Below the pieces are notes generated by a model, which was not told where the DNA came from, searched no databases, and was given only the letters and a program-made list of their open reading frames with translations. Of a DNA stretch of 64,000 nucleotides, positions 24,948 to 32,780 are shown in pieces. Made by a program: the position numbers and the translations under genes. Each line of letters starts with the position of its first letter. The stretch's first letter is position 1. This stretch comes from an uncultured Bacteroidales bacterium (GTDB lineage Bacteria; Bacteroidota; Bacteroidia; Bacteroidales; Bacteroidaceae): positions 88,619-152,618 of the forward strand of contig CACZCX010000008.1 of the NCBI GenBank assembly GCA_902779875.1, given 5' to 3'.

Positions 24948-26095
24948 AGCCTCGACTTGAAGTCGGTGTAGCCGAAAGATTTCAGAAGGGTGTAGTCGGA
25001 GCCCTGCTTGAGGTAGATTGACGGCAGGGGCATGCCGTTGAAGGTATTGTTCTTGACCATGGAGTAGATGGCCATATCCTCAAAAACCAGGACCTGACCC
25101 TCCTTAAGCGGGCTGTCAAAAGAGTACTCCCCTATTATATCGCCCGATAAGCAGGTCGGGCCGCCGAGTCGGTATGTATAAGCTTTCTCGCCCGGCTGTC
25201 CGCTGTCACGCAAAGGGGGCCGATAAGGCATCTCCAGCACATCGGGCATATGACATGCGGCCGATGTATCCAGGATGGCGATATCCATGGCACCTGCGTG
25301 ATGCTGCACCTCGAGTACCTCGGTATGCAGATAACCGGCATTGAGGGCGATCGCCTCACCCGGCTCCAGATAGACCGTAACGCCGTAACCATCCTTCATG
25401 CGGTTGATGCAGCGCTCCAGACGCGGAATATCGTAATCAGCGCGGGTAATATGGTGCCCGCCGCCGAAATTCACCCATTTCATCTTGGGGAGCCACTCAC
25501 GGAACTGCTCCTCAAAGCCGTCCAGCGTGGTCTCCAGGTCATCAGAATTCTGCTCGCAGAGAGTATGGAAATGCAGACCGTCAAGCAGTTCCAACAGTGC
25601 AGGGTTCTGTCCCATTCCATCGCGGAATTCATCAAGCGTAACACCCAGACGGCTTCCCTTGGCGCACGGGTCATAGATTGCATGCTCTGCGGGCTGAGTT
25701 GAGATCTGCGGATTGATACGCAGGCCCACCTGCAGCCCAGCCTCCTTAGCCCTTAAGCCAAACAGCGACAGCTGACGTATGGAATTGAAAACGATATGGT
25801 CGCAGATAGAGAGGATCTCCGGCATATCCTCCTCACGGAACGCCGGAGAGAAAATGTGATTCTCGCGCCCGGGCATCTCCTCGTGGCACAGTCGGGCCTC
25901 AAACAGCCCGCTAGCTGTAGCACCGCAGAGATAGTCCGATACAAGCGGATATACAGCATAGCAGCTGAACGCCTTCTGAGCCAGCAGGATGCGGCATCCG
26001 GTACGGTCCATCACGCTGCGAAGCACCTTGAGGTTCTCCACAAGGCGGTCGCGGTCAATCACGTAACACGGCGTATGCAGTTGCTCTGCGTTCAT
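24944..26095 (-). CDS. nspC: Carboxynorspermidine decarboxylase
   Basis: A 383-residue PLP enzyme of the alanine-racemase-fold decarboxylases. The PLP lysine lies in LAQKAFSC (about residue 42), and HFHTLCEQ, NFGGGHH, EPGEA and the Cys-containing GPTCLSGD substrate motif follow. The start TPCYVIDRDRLVENL is typical. It converts carboxyspermidine/carboxynorspermidine to spermidine/norspermidine and is the last step of the pathway encoded by the upstream genes. It lies 11 bp after the dehydrogenase gene. Confidence 0.95.
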   Translation of the reverse strand: MNAEQLHTPCYVIDRDRLVENLKVLRSVMDRTGCRILLAQKAFSCYAVYPLVSDYLCGATASGLFEARLCHEEMPGRENHIFSPAFREEDMPEILSICDHIVFNSIRQLSLFGLRAKEAGLQVGLRINPQISTQPAEHAIYDPCAKGSRLGVTLDEFRDGMGQNPALLELLDGLHFHTLCEQNSDDLETTLDGFEEQFREWLPKMKWVNFGGGHHITRADYDIPRLERCINRMKDGYGVTVYLEPGEAIALNAGYLHTEVLEVQHHAGAMDIAILDTSAACHMPDVLEMPYRPPLRDSGQPGEKAYTYRLGGPTCLSGDIIGEYSFDSPLKEGQVLVFEDMAIYSMVKNNTFNGMPLPSIYLKQGSDYTLLKSFGYTDFKSRL

Positions 26096-26106
26096 CGGCC
26101 TAAAAA

Positions 26107-27372
26107 TCAGTCTACAAGTACAGGATTCTCATCAACAACCCAGGGCAGGCCCCACTTGTTCAGGCCCTCCATGTAGGGATCGGGATCGAACTCCTCAACG
26201 TTGAACACGCCTGCACCCTTCCAAGTACCGGTCATGACCATTGCGGTTCCGATCATAGCGGGAACGCCGGTGGTGTATGAGATGGCCTGTGAGCCCAGCT
26301 CCTTGTAGCACTCCTGATGGTCGCACACGTTGTATATCTTTATGCTGCGCTTCTTGCCGTCCTTGGTGCCGGTGTATATGCAACCTATGTTGGTCTTGCC
26401 CACTGTGCGCGGACCCAGCGATGCGGGATCGGGCAGCAGAGCCTTGAGGAACTGGATAGGAACAATCTCGCGACCCTCAAACATGACGGGATCGGTGCGG
26501 AGCATGCCTACGTTCTCAAGACACTTCATGTGTGTGAGGTAGCTCTGTCCGAATGTCATGAAGAAACGGATTCTCTTTACGCCGGGTATGTTCTTGGCGA
26601 GTGACTCAATCTCCTCATGATGAAGCAGATACATATCTTTCATGCCTACCTGCTCAAAGTTGTACTCGCGCTTTATCTCCATGGGCTTGGTCTCTACCCA
26701 ATGGCCGTTCTCCCAATATGAACCGTTGGCCGATACCTCCCTGAGGTTGATCTCGGGGTTGAAGTTGGTGGCAAAGGGATAACCGTGGTCACCGCCGTTG
26801 CAGTCCAGTATGTCGATGGTATCGATCTGGTCAAAATAGTGTTTGAGGGCATATGCTGTGAATACGCTGGTCACGCCGGGATCGAATCCGGTTCCCAGTA
26901 TTCCCATGATGCCGGCGTCCTGGAATCGCTTCTGATAGGCCCACTGCCATGAGTAGTCAAAGTAGGCGGTGAAGCCCTGCTCCTTGCAGCGCTTCTCGTA
27001 GATCTTGCGCCACTCGGGATCCTCGGTGTCCTCGGGCTCGTAGTTGGCGGAGTCTACGTAATGTACGCCGCATGCCAGGCAGGCGTCCATGATGGTGAGG
27101 TCCTGATACGGCAGGGCCAGGTTCAGTACTACGTCGGGCTTTACGCTCTTGATCAGGGCTATCAGCTCGTCCACGCTGTCGGCGTTCACCTTAGCTGTAG
27201 TGATCTTGGAGCGGCTCTTTCCCTGGGCCTCGATCTTTCTCTTAAGGTCGTCACACTTGCTTACCGTACGGCTGGCAATGCAAATCTCGTTGAACACTGC
27301 GTCGTTCTGGGCGCATTTCTGGATTGCTACCTGGGCTACTCCTCCGCAGCCTATTACTAAAACCTTTCCCAT
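26107..27372 (-). CDS. Carboxynorspermidine synthase (saccharopine dehydrogenase family)
   Basis: 421 residues from ATG 27372 (MGKVLVIGCGGVAQVA); a TTG 18 bases upstream is also in frame but less likely. A Rossmann NADPH-binding motif GCGGVA is at the N-terminus, followed by the saccharopine-dehydrogenase core (YVDSANYEPED, GTGFDPGVTSVF, DCNGGDHGYPF). It reductively joins putrescine (or diaminopropane) with aspartate semialdehyde to give the carboxy-polyamine that NspC decarboxylates. An inverted-repeat element separates it from speB upstream. Confidence 0.92.
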   Translation of the reverse strand: MGKVLVIGCGGVAQVAIQKCAQNDAVFNEICIASRTVSKCDDLKRKIEAQGKSRSKITTAKVNADSVDELIALIKSVKPDVVLNLALPYQDLTIMDACLACGVHYVDSANYEPEDTEDPEWRKIYEKRCKEQGFTAYFDYSWQWAYQKRFQDAGIMGILGTGFDPGVTSVFTAYALKHYFDQIDTIDILDCNGGDHGYPFATNFNPEINLREVSANGSYWENGHWVETKPMEIKREYNFEQVGMKDMYLLHHEEIESLAKNIPGVKRIRFFMTFGQSYLTHMKCLENVGMLRTDPVMFEGREIVPIQFLKALLPDPASLGPRTVGKTNIGCIYTGTKDGKKRSIKIYNVCDHQECYKELGSQAISYTTGVPAMIGTAMVMTGTWKGAGVFNVEEFDPDPYMEGLNKWGLPWVVDENPVLVD

Positions 27373-27404
27373 TTTTATATGTGTTATCAACTAATTCTTA
27401 CTCC

Positions 27405-27538
27405 GCAAATTCTATAGATAGGGTTGCCGGACTACGGCCCCTTTGGGGCCTATCCCTCCCACGCCCTATGGGCGCGGGCCCCTCCCTCTAACGCGCCGAG
27501 GGTGGCGACGGTCCTGCAACCCTATCTATAAAATTTGC
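27405..27538. repeat. 134-bp MITE-like element
   Basis: Terminal inverted repeats of 23 bp (27405-27427 and 27516-27538, 22/23 matching; ends GCAAATT...GGGTTGC) enclose a GC-rich interior that is itself partly self-complementary (GGCCCCTTTGGGGCC, GCCCTATGGGCGCGGGCC). It fills the gap between speB and the carboxynorspermidine synthase gene, within the polyamine operon, and would fold in the transcript as a long stem. No coding capacity. Confidence 0.65.
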
Positions 27539-27541
27539 TAA

Positions 27542-28399
27542 TCATGACTTGAGAGCTAAGAGCAATTCTCTAATTATTTTGCAGGCGGCTGCTGTAGACG
27601 CCCCTGTCTGGTCGTATGGAGGGCACAATTCGTTCACATCCAAACCCACTATGTTGCAACCTCCGCAGACGGTTATTAATGCATCGTACAATTGCATGAA
27701 GGTGACGCCGCCGTACTCGGGGGTGCCGGTGCCGGGGAATACTGAGGGGTCCATTACGTCCAGGTCGATGGTGAAGTAGACGGGTACCTGACCTAAGGCG
27801 GCAACGGTTTCCTTCAGGCCGTCAAAGCTGAAGGGGTGCAGGTCGGTGTGACCGGCGCGGGCCCAACGCCACTCGGCACGCTCGCCGGAGCGGATTCCGA
27901 ACTGGTGGATGCGGCCGTCGCCTGTCAGGTCGTGGCAGCGGCGGATCACGCAGGCATGCGAGAGCTTTACGTCGAGGTAGTCGTCACGCAGGTCTGTGTG
28001 GGCGTCAAAGTGGATTATGTGAACGTCGGGGTATTTCCTGAATACCTCACGGAAGGCTCCCAGGGTTACCAGGTGCTCACCTCCTATCATGAACGGGATC
28101 TTACCGTCGGCAAGTATCACCGATGTACGCTCCGATATCTGGTCCAATGCCTTATCGGCACTGCCTATGCAGAGTTCTATGTCACCGCTGTCAAACACGC
28201 TGATGTCCTCCAGGTCGCGGTCCTGCCAGGGGCTGTAGGTCTCCAGTCCGAATGACTCGGAGCGGATGGCATGCGGCGCAAACCTTGTGCCGGGGCGGAA
28301 TGACGTGGTGGAGTCAAACGGCGCACCGAACAGCACTATGCGCGCATCGGTATAATCGGCATCACAGCCTATGAATGTCTCAACGTTCCTCTGCAACAT
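27542..28399 (-). CDS. speB: Agmatinase
   Basis: A 285-residue ureohydrolase. Mn ligands are visible in GGEHL, HFDAHTDLR and TIDLDVMDPS, and the C-terminal GLDVNELCPPYD fits agmatinase rather than arginase. It hydrolyses agmatine to putrescine plus urea, linking SpeA (agmatine) to the later polyamine genes. It starts 3 bp after the speE stop, so translation is probably coupled. Confidence 0.95.
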   Translation of the reverse strand: MLQRNVETFIGCDADYTDARIVLFGAPFDSTTSFRPGTRFAPHAIRSESFGLETYSPWQDRDLEDISVFDSGDIELCIGSADKALDQISERTSVILADGKIPFMIGGEHLVTLGAFREVFRKYPDVHIIHFDAHTDLRDDYLDVKLSHACVIRRCHDLTGDGRIHQFGIRSGERAEWRWARAGHTDLHPFSFDGLKETVAALGQVPVYFTIDLDVMDPSVFPGTGTPEYGGVTFMQLYDALITVCGGCNIVGLDVNELCPPYDQTGASTAAACKIIRELLLALKS

Positions 28400-28402
28400 G
28401 AC

Positions 28403-29266
28403 TTAATCGTATATGCGCTCCACATCGGCCAGCATGCGCTCCACGTAGGCGGGCAGCGCGAAACAGCCTTTGTGCAGGTTCGTAGTGTAATAATCGGTCT
28501 TGATTCCAAGCTGGTTCCAGGCCTCGGCATCGAGGTCGATCACCGGACGGAACTTCTTGGATGCGAATCCGAACAGCCAGTAACCCGACGGGTATGTAGG
28601 AATATGAGCCTGATACACGCGGCTTATGGGGAAGCTGTTCACGATACGCTTGTGAGCCTTCTGGGTCTCTATGCGGTCCTCCTCGTAGAAGGGACTCTGA
28701 TGCTGGTTCACCATGATTCCATCGGCCTTGAGTGCCTTGTAGCAGCTGCCGTAGAACTCACGGGTGAGCAGACTCTCGCCAGGTCCGTAGAAACCGGCCG
28801 AGTCAACTATTATAAGGTCGTACTCGTTCTCAATATGGCGGATGAATCGCAGCGCGTTCTCGGTGTAGATGGTCACGCGCGGGTCATCGAGTGACTCGGC
28901 CATCTCGGGGAAATACTCGCGGCAGGCCTGTACCACGCCCTCGTTTATCTCAATAAGGTCGATGGTTTTGACCGTCTTGTATTTGAGCAGCTCGCGAACC
29001 ACGCCTCCGTCACCGGAACCGAACACCAGTATACGTTCTATTGCAGGATTCACGGCCATAGGTACGTGTGACAGCATCTCATCATAAATGAACTCGTCAC
29101 GCTGTGTGAATATGATGTAGCCGTCCACAGCCAGGAAACGTCCGAACTCGGGTGACTCGAATATATCGACCCTACCAAGGTCGTTCTCGGCCGAATAAAG
29201 ATGCTTGTCAACCTTTACGGAGAACTTTACATTGGGAGTATGAAGCTCAGTAAACCAGAATTCCAT
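28403..29266 (-). CDS. speE: Spermidine synthase-family aminopropyltransferase
   Basis: 287 residues from ATG 29266 (MEFWFTELHTPNVKF); a TTG two codons upstream is the alternative. The SAM-like binding motif is VFGSGDGGVVRE, with DLIEINEGVVQACREYF, and the conserved YxxDS-type loop DLIIVDSAGFYGPGESL. It transfers an aminopropyl group from decarboxylated SAM to a diamine. No speD (SAM decarboxylase) is in the window, and the operon also encodes the dcSAM-independent carboxy route, so its true substrate or donor deserves care. Confidence 0.9.
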   Translation of the reverse strand: MEFWFTELHTPNVKFSVKVDKHLYSAENDLGRVDIFESPEFGRFLAVDGYIIFTQRDEFIYDEMLSHVPMAVNPAIERILVFGSGDGGVVRELLKYKTVKTIDLIEINEGVVQACREYFPEMAESLDDPRVTIYTENALRFIRHIENEYDLIIVDSAGFYGPGESLLTREFYGSCYKALKADGIMVNQHQSPFYEEDRIETQKAHKRIVNSFPISRVYQAHIPTYPSGYWLFGFASKKFRPVIDLDAEAWNQLGIKTDYYTTNLHKGCFALPAYVERMLADVERIYD

Positions 29267-29278
29267 GGGCAAACAGAA

Positions 29279-30736
29279 TCAATATGTTGTACTTTCCTTA
29301 ATCACATTCAGACGCTCAACCTTCTCATCCTCAGGGCCTGTGAGCTGGCATCCCTTCTCCTTGGCGTAGAGGATATAGTCGATGATCTCCTGCGTAATGC
29401 GCTCACCCGGCGCCAGGATAGGAATTCCGGGAGGATAGCACATGACGAACTCCGTACATATACGTCCGTTGGTCTCGCGGATGGGAATCATCTCCTCCTT
29501 GGGCGCGTAGAAAGCCTCCTGCGGAGTCATGACCACCGACGGGTTGATGTACTCATGGTCAAACAGACCTGAACGGTCCTTGCTGTATCGGCGCTTCACG
29601 TCGACAAGGGCGCTCACCAGTCGCTCCACCTCACGCATGCGGTCACCTATCGATATGTAAGCCAACACGTTACCCATATCACCCAACTCCAGCTGGATAT
29701 CATACTCGTCACGTAGCAAGTCATAAACCTCAATGCCGGCAAGACCGATGTCCAAGGTGTAGACGGTCAGTTTGGTGGGGTCAAAATCATACACGCTGTC
29801 ACCGTTGATCAGCTCCTTGCCGTAGGCGTAGTAGCCGCCTATCTTGTTGATCTCGGTGCGGGCGTAATCGGCAATACGCATAACCTCGGCGAACAGCTCC
29901 CTGCCGCGCAGGGCCAGGTTGCGGCGTGATATGTCAAGACTTGAAATAAGCAGGTACGATGCGCTCGTGGTCTGAGTGAGGTTAATCACCTGACGCACAT
30001 AACCGGCACTCACGTTAGGACCGGTGAGCAGGAACGAACTCTGGGTCAGGCTGCCGCCGGACTTGTGCATCGAGACCGATGACATATCGGCCCCTGCCGC
30101 CATTGCGGTCACAGGCATGTTCTCACCAAAGTAGAAATGTGTGCCGTGAGCCTCATCGACCAACACCATCATGCCGTGCTCATGGGCAATCTCAACGATT
30201 TTCTTGAGATTTGAGCAGATTCCGTAGTATGTGGGGTTGTTCACCAGGATGGCCTTTGCCTCGGGGTTCTCCTCGATGGCACGCTCCACCTGCGATATCT
30301 TCATGCCCAGGGCTATACCCAGGCGGTTATCCGTATCGGGATTCACGTAGATGGGAGTCGCGCCGTTCACAACCAGGGCGTTGATGACGCTGCGGTGCAC
30401 GTTACGCGGCAGGATGATTTTCTCACCGCTCTTGCAGGCGGTAAGCACCATAGTCTGTACGGCCGATGTGGTACCGCCCACCATGAGGAATGCATGTGCG
30501 GCGCCGAATGCCTCGGCGGCCAGTTCTTCGGCCTCCTTGATTACTGAAATGGGATGACAGAGATTATCCAGGGGTTTCATCGAGTTGACATCCAACTCAA
30601 CGCACTGCTTACCGAGCAGTGAAACCAGTTCGGGGTTTCCCCTACCTCTTTTGTGACCGGGTACATCGAAAGGTACCACTCTGTTCCTGCGGAACTCCTG
30701 AAGGGCTTCATAAACGGGAGCTTTTCGCTGATCCAT
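29279..30736 (-). CDS. speA: Arginine decarboxylase, aminotransferase-fold
   Basis: A 485-residue member of the Orn/Lys/Arg decarboxylase group of Bacillus SpeA type. The N-terminal VPFDVPGHKRGRGNPEL, VGGTTSAVQTM and the PLP lysine in SVSMHKSGGSLTQSS (~residue 226) are present, as is VDEAHGTH. The C-terminal domain includes CYPPGIPILAPGE. It makes agmatine from arginine and is the first gene of the operon speA-speE-speB-synthase-nspC. It is preceded by a ~330-nt structured leader with an internal terminator. Confidence 0.93.
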   Translation of the reverse strand: MDQRKAPVYEALQEFRRNRVVPFDVPGHKRGRGNPELVSLLGKQCVELDVNSMKPLDNLCHPISVIKEAEELAAEAFGAAHAFLMVGGTTSAVQTMVLTACKSGEKIILPRNVHRSVINALVVNGATPIYVNPDTDNRLGIALGMKISQVERAIEENPEAKAILVNNPTYYGICSNLKKIVEIAHEHGMMVLVDEAHGTHFYFGENMPVTAMAAGADMSSVSMHKSGGSLTQSSFLLTGPNVSAGYVRQVINLTQTTSASYLLISSLDISRRNLALRGRELFAEVMRIADYARTEINKIGGYYAYGKELINGDSVYDFDPTKLTVYTLDIGLAGIEVYDLLRDEYDIQLELGDMGNVLAYISIGDRMREVERLVSALVDVKRRYSKDRSGLFDHEYINPSVVMTPQEAFYAPKEEMIPIRETNGRICTEFVMCYPPGIPILAPGERITQEIIDYILYAKEKGCQLTGPEDEKVERLNVIKESTTY

Positions 30737-31084
30737 CTACTGCAAAATGTTTTTAAAGTTCAACCATCCAGCCTTTTTCCCGCCCCTTCTGACAGGGGAC
30801 AAAAAAAAGACATAAACAATAAAACCTTTCTTGTTTACGTCTGCCATACGGGGAATCCTCCCCTCAAGCATTGCCTTAAATCAGAGTCTATATAGTAAAC
30901 AAATACTTTTACTACTCTTCTTATTGACCGTTTTCCAAGTCGGGCGGTTGTTGACAACCATCGGTTATAAAGTAACCAACTCAAAAAAAAGGGTACGTTA
31001 CCGTACACAATGTGCGTTATGCGCACAACTCAATAATAGGAAAACTCTGATTCAATCCATTCTGCTTTCCTGACTGCAAAGGTA
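30737..31084 (-). promoter_or_regulatory. Structured leader of the polyamine operon (candidate riboswitch)
   Basis: The -7 box TACCTTTG (31084-31077) starts a leader of about 330 nt. AATCAGAGT (31052-31044) is perfectly complementary to ACTCTGATT (30887-30879), closing a domain that contains five small hairpins: 31027-31011 (TGTGCG/CGCACA), 31006-30993 (GTACG/CGTAC), 30977-30963 (GGTTA/TAACC), 30959-30946 (GGTTG/CAACC) and 30914-30893 (TAGTAAA/TTTACTA). Then come a GGGG/CCCC hairpin (30863-30850), a strong terminator (30841-30801) and another GGGG/CCCC hairpin (30798-30783), before the speA ATG. This order of closed domain plus terminator is that of an attenuating riboswitch. No described aptamer was recognised, and no leader peptide is convincing. 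Confidence 0.6.
30801..30841 (-). terminator. Intrinsic terminator inside the speA leader (attenuator)
   Basis: Minus strand: GACGTAAACAA (30841-30831) pairs with TTGTTTATGTC (30819-30809) with one G-U pair, followed at once by eight T (30808-30801). It lies 65 nt before speA and would stop transcription of the operon unless an alternative fold wins. Confidence 0.75.
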
Positions 31085-31120
31085 CACCTTTTTTATTACC
31101 CCCAAACCTTTTTATAAAAA

Positions 31121-31241
31121 AAAACTGCAACATTAGGAAGGTTTAGCTCGACGGCCCGAAGGGGAAAGTCAACCGTCCCTAATGTGTTAGTTTTCCCGCA
31201 AAACTGCAACATTAGGAACCGTCCCTAATGTTGCAGTTTTT
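31121..31241. repeat. Family A repeat, copy 7 (variant with loop insertion)
   Basis: The left arm AAAACTGCAACATTAGG is intact; the first loop holds the same ~40-nt insertion as copy 6 (TTTAGCTCGACGGCCCGAAG and onward), identical as far as read. The joint is CCCGC; the second hairpin is AAAACTGCAACATTAGG-AACCGTC-CCTAATGTTGCAGTTTT. It lies between the polyamine operon promoter and tRNA-Pro. Confidence 0.88.
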
Positions 31242-31286
31242 AAAAAATCAATTATCTTTGCACCGCTTTTCAGGAAGAGAAGCTTT

Positions 31287-31361
31287 CGGGATGTAGTTCA
31301 GTCCGGTTAGAATGCCTGGTTTGGGACCAGGTGGTCGAAGGTTCGAATCCTTTCATCCCGA
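31287..31361 (+). tRNA. tRNA-Pro (anticodon TGG)
   Basis: Acceptor CGGGATG (31287-31293) pairs with CATCCCG (ending 31360), discriminator A31361; anticodon stem CCTGG/CCAGG with loop TTTGGGA gives TGG. CCA is not encoded. The upstream block TTATCTTTGCACCGCTTTTCAG matches that before tRNA-His, including the -7 box TATCTTTG. Confidence 0.97.
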
Positions 31362-31362
31362 C

Positions 31363-31391
31363 AAAGGGGAGGCTTGATTGCCTCCCCTTTA
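31363..31391 (+). terminator. tRNA-Pro terminator
   Basis: AAAGGGGAGGC-TTGATT-GCCTCCCCTTT, an 11-bp perfect stem directly after the tRNA, with the 3' arm ending in TTTAT. Confidence 0.8.
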
Positions 31392-31412
31392 TCGTGTAAA
31401 AGGATTCAAGGA

Positions 31413-31502
31413 CTCCTTTTATTTTGCTACGTAAAAGCGCTCCATTTCGCTTGGCGGTCCTCCGGGTCCGCGGTCTCGTTCGTCACCTCGCTCGCCCCAA
31501 TA
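31413..31502. repeat. tRNA-trailer element, second copy
   Basis: CTCCTTTTATTTTGCTACG...GCGCTCCATTTCGCTTGGCGG...CTCGCTCGCCCCAATAC aligns along its length with 1921-2013 after tRNA-His, with several mismatches and small gaps. It starts 21 bp after the tRNA-Pro terminator in the same orientation. No coding content. Confidence 0.6.
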
Positions 31503-31513
31503 CGTTATACCTT

Positions 31514-32701
31514 CTACTTCAGAATCTCGTAGGCCTTGAAGCACTTGACGAGCTTCTCGGTGGCTATATCGATCTGCTCCTTGGTGTGGGTTGCCATAAG
31601 CGAGAAACGGATCAGCGTATCCTCAGGCGCGCAGGCCGGCGGGATGACCGGATTCACGAACACGCCCTCCTCAAACAGCATCTTGGTAATGTAGAAAGTC
31701 TTGTAGAAATCCCTTATGTAAAGCGGAATGATGGGGGTCGATGTCTTACCGATCTCAAATCCGAGCTGACGGAAGTTGTTCAGGGCGTAATTCGTCAGGT
31801 CCCACAGGTGGGCAATGCGCTCCGGCTCGTTCTTCATGATCTGCAGGGCGGCACGCGCTGCTGCAGTAGCTGCAGGAGTGTTGCTGGCGCTGAATATATA
31901 CGCTCTGGAGTGGTGACGGACCCAGTTGATGATGTTCTTATCGGCCGCAATGAAACCGCCGATGGCAGCCAGCGACTTGCTGAACGTACCCATCACGATG
32001 TCAACCTGGTCAGTCAGGCCGAAGTGGTTGCACACGCCGCGGCCGTGGTCACCCATCACACCCAGTCCGTGAGCCTCATCGACCATGATGCTGCAGTTGT
32101 ACTTGTCCTTGAGAGCCACGATGCCCGGCAGGTCAGCCAGGTCACCCTCCATGCTGAACACGCCGTCCACCACGATCAGCTTGAGCGAATCGGGCTCACA
32201 GCGCTTGAGGGTCTTCTCGAGCGACTCCATGTCGTTATGCTTGAACTTGAGCGGCTTGGCAAACGAGAGACGTCGGCCGTCCACGATCGATGCATGATCC
32301 AGGTCATCGCAAATGACATAATCATCGCGGCCCATCAGGCATGAGATGGTACCAAGGTTGCTCTGGAAACCGGTTGAGAATATCATGGCGTCCTCCTTAC
32401 CCACGAACTCAGCCAGCTCAGCCTCGAACTGCTGATGCAGGTCCAAAGTACCGTTCAGATAACGTGAACCGGCGCAACCCGTGCCGTATTTCTTGACCGC
32501 CTCGACGGCAGCCTCGATTACTTTAGGATGATTGGTCAGACCCAGATAGGAATTGGAACCGAACATGAGAACTCTCCGTCCCTCCATGGTAACCTCCGTA
32601 TCCTGCATGGTTGACAGGCATCTGTGATACGGATAAATGCCCTGCGCCTTACCTTCCTGAGGAAGCGTGTATAGTGCGCATCTTTCGCTAAGTTTACTCA
32701 T
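31514..32701 (-). CDS. spt: Serine palmitoyltransferase (alpha-oxoamine synthase)
   Basis: A 395-residue PLP enzyme. Family blocks FGSNSYLGLTNHP, GTGCAGSRYLNGTLDLH, IFSTGFQSNLG, DDLDHASIVDGRRLS, VDEAHGLGVMGDHGRG and the PLP lysine in GTFSKSLAAIGGF (~residue 242) are present. Among alpha-oxoamine synthases the N-terminus (YTLPQEGKAQGIYPY) and the C-terminus (NPVIPPACAPEDTLIRFSLMATHTKEQ) match the Bacteroides serine palmitoyltransferase that starts sphingolipid synthesis, rather than KBL or BioF. It is divergent from a diacylglycerol-kinase-like lipid kinase, an arrangement consistent with a sphingolipid locus. Confidence 0.87.
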   Translation of the reverse strand: MSKLSERCALYTLPQEGKAQGIYPYHRCLSTMQDTEVTMEGRRVLMFGSNSYLGLTNHPKVIEAAVEAVKKYGTGCAGSRYLNGTLDLHQQFEAELAEFVGKEDAMIFSTGFQSNLGTISCLMGRDDYVICDDLDHASIVDGRRLSFAKPLKFKHNDMESLEKTLKRCEPDSLKLIVVDGVFSMEGDLADLPGIVALKDKYNCSIMVDEAHGLGVMGDHGRGVCNHFGLTDQVDIVMGTFSKSLAAIGGFIAADKNIINWVRHHSRAYIFSASNTPAATAAARAALQIMKNEPERIAHLWDLTNYALNNFRQLGFEIGKTSTPIIPLYIRDFYKTFYITKMLFEEGVFVNPVIPPACAPEDTLIRFSLMATHTKEQIDIATEKLVKCFKAYEILK

Positions 32702-32780
32702 AACGGCGCAAAATTAGTCAAATTGCCGGATGGTGCAATCTTTTTCCCTATCTTCGCGTGAGGTTTATCGAAAGAGGATA

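Noticed and set aside
30835-31026. A 63-codon minus-strand frame in the speA leader starting with GTG
   Set aside because: Its start lies in a hairpin, there is no ribosome-binding site, and the region is better explained as structured RNA. Composition does not look coding.
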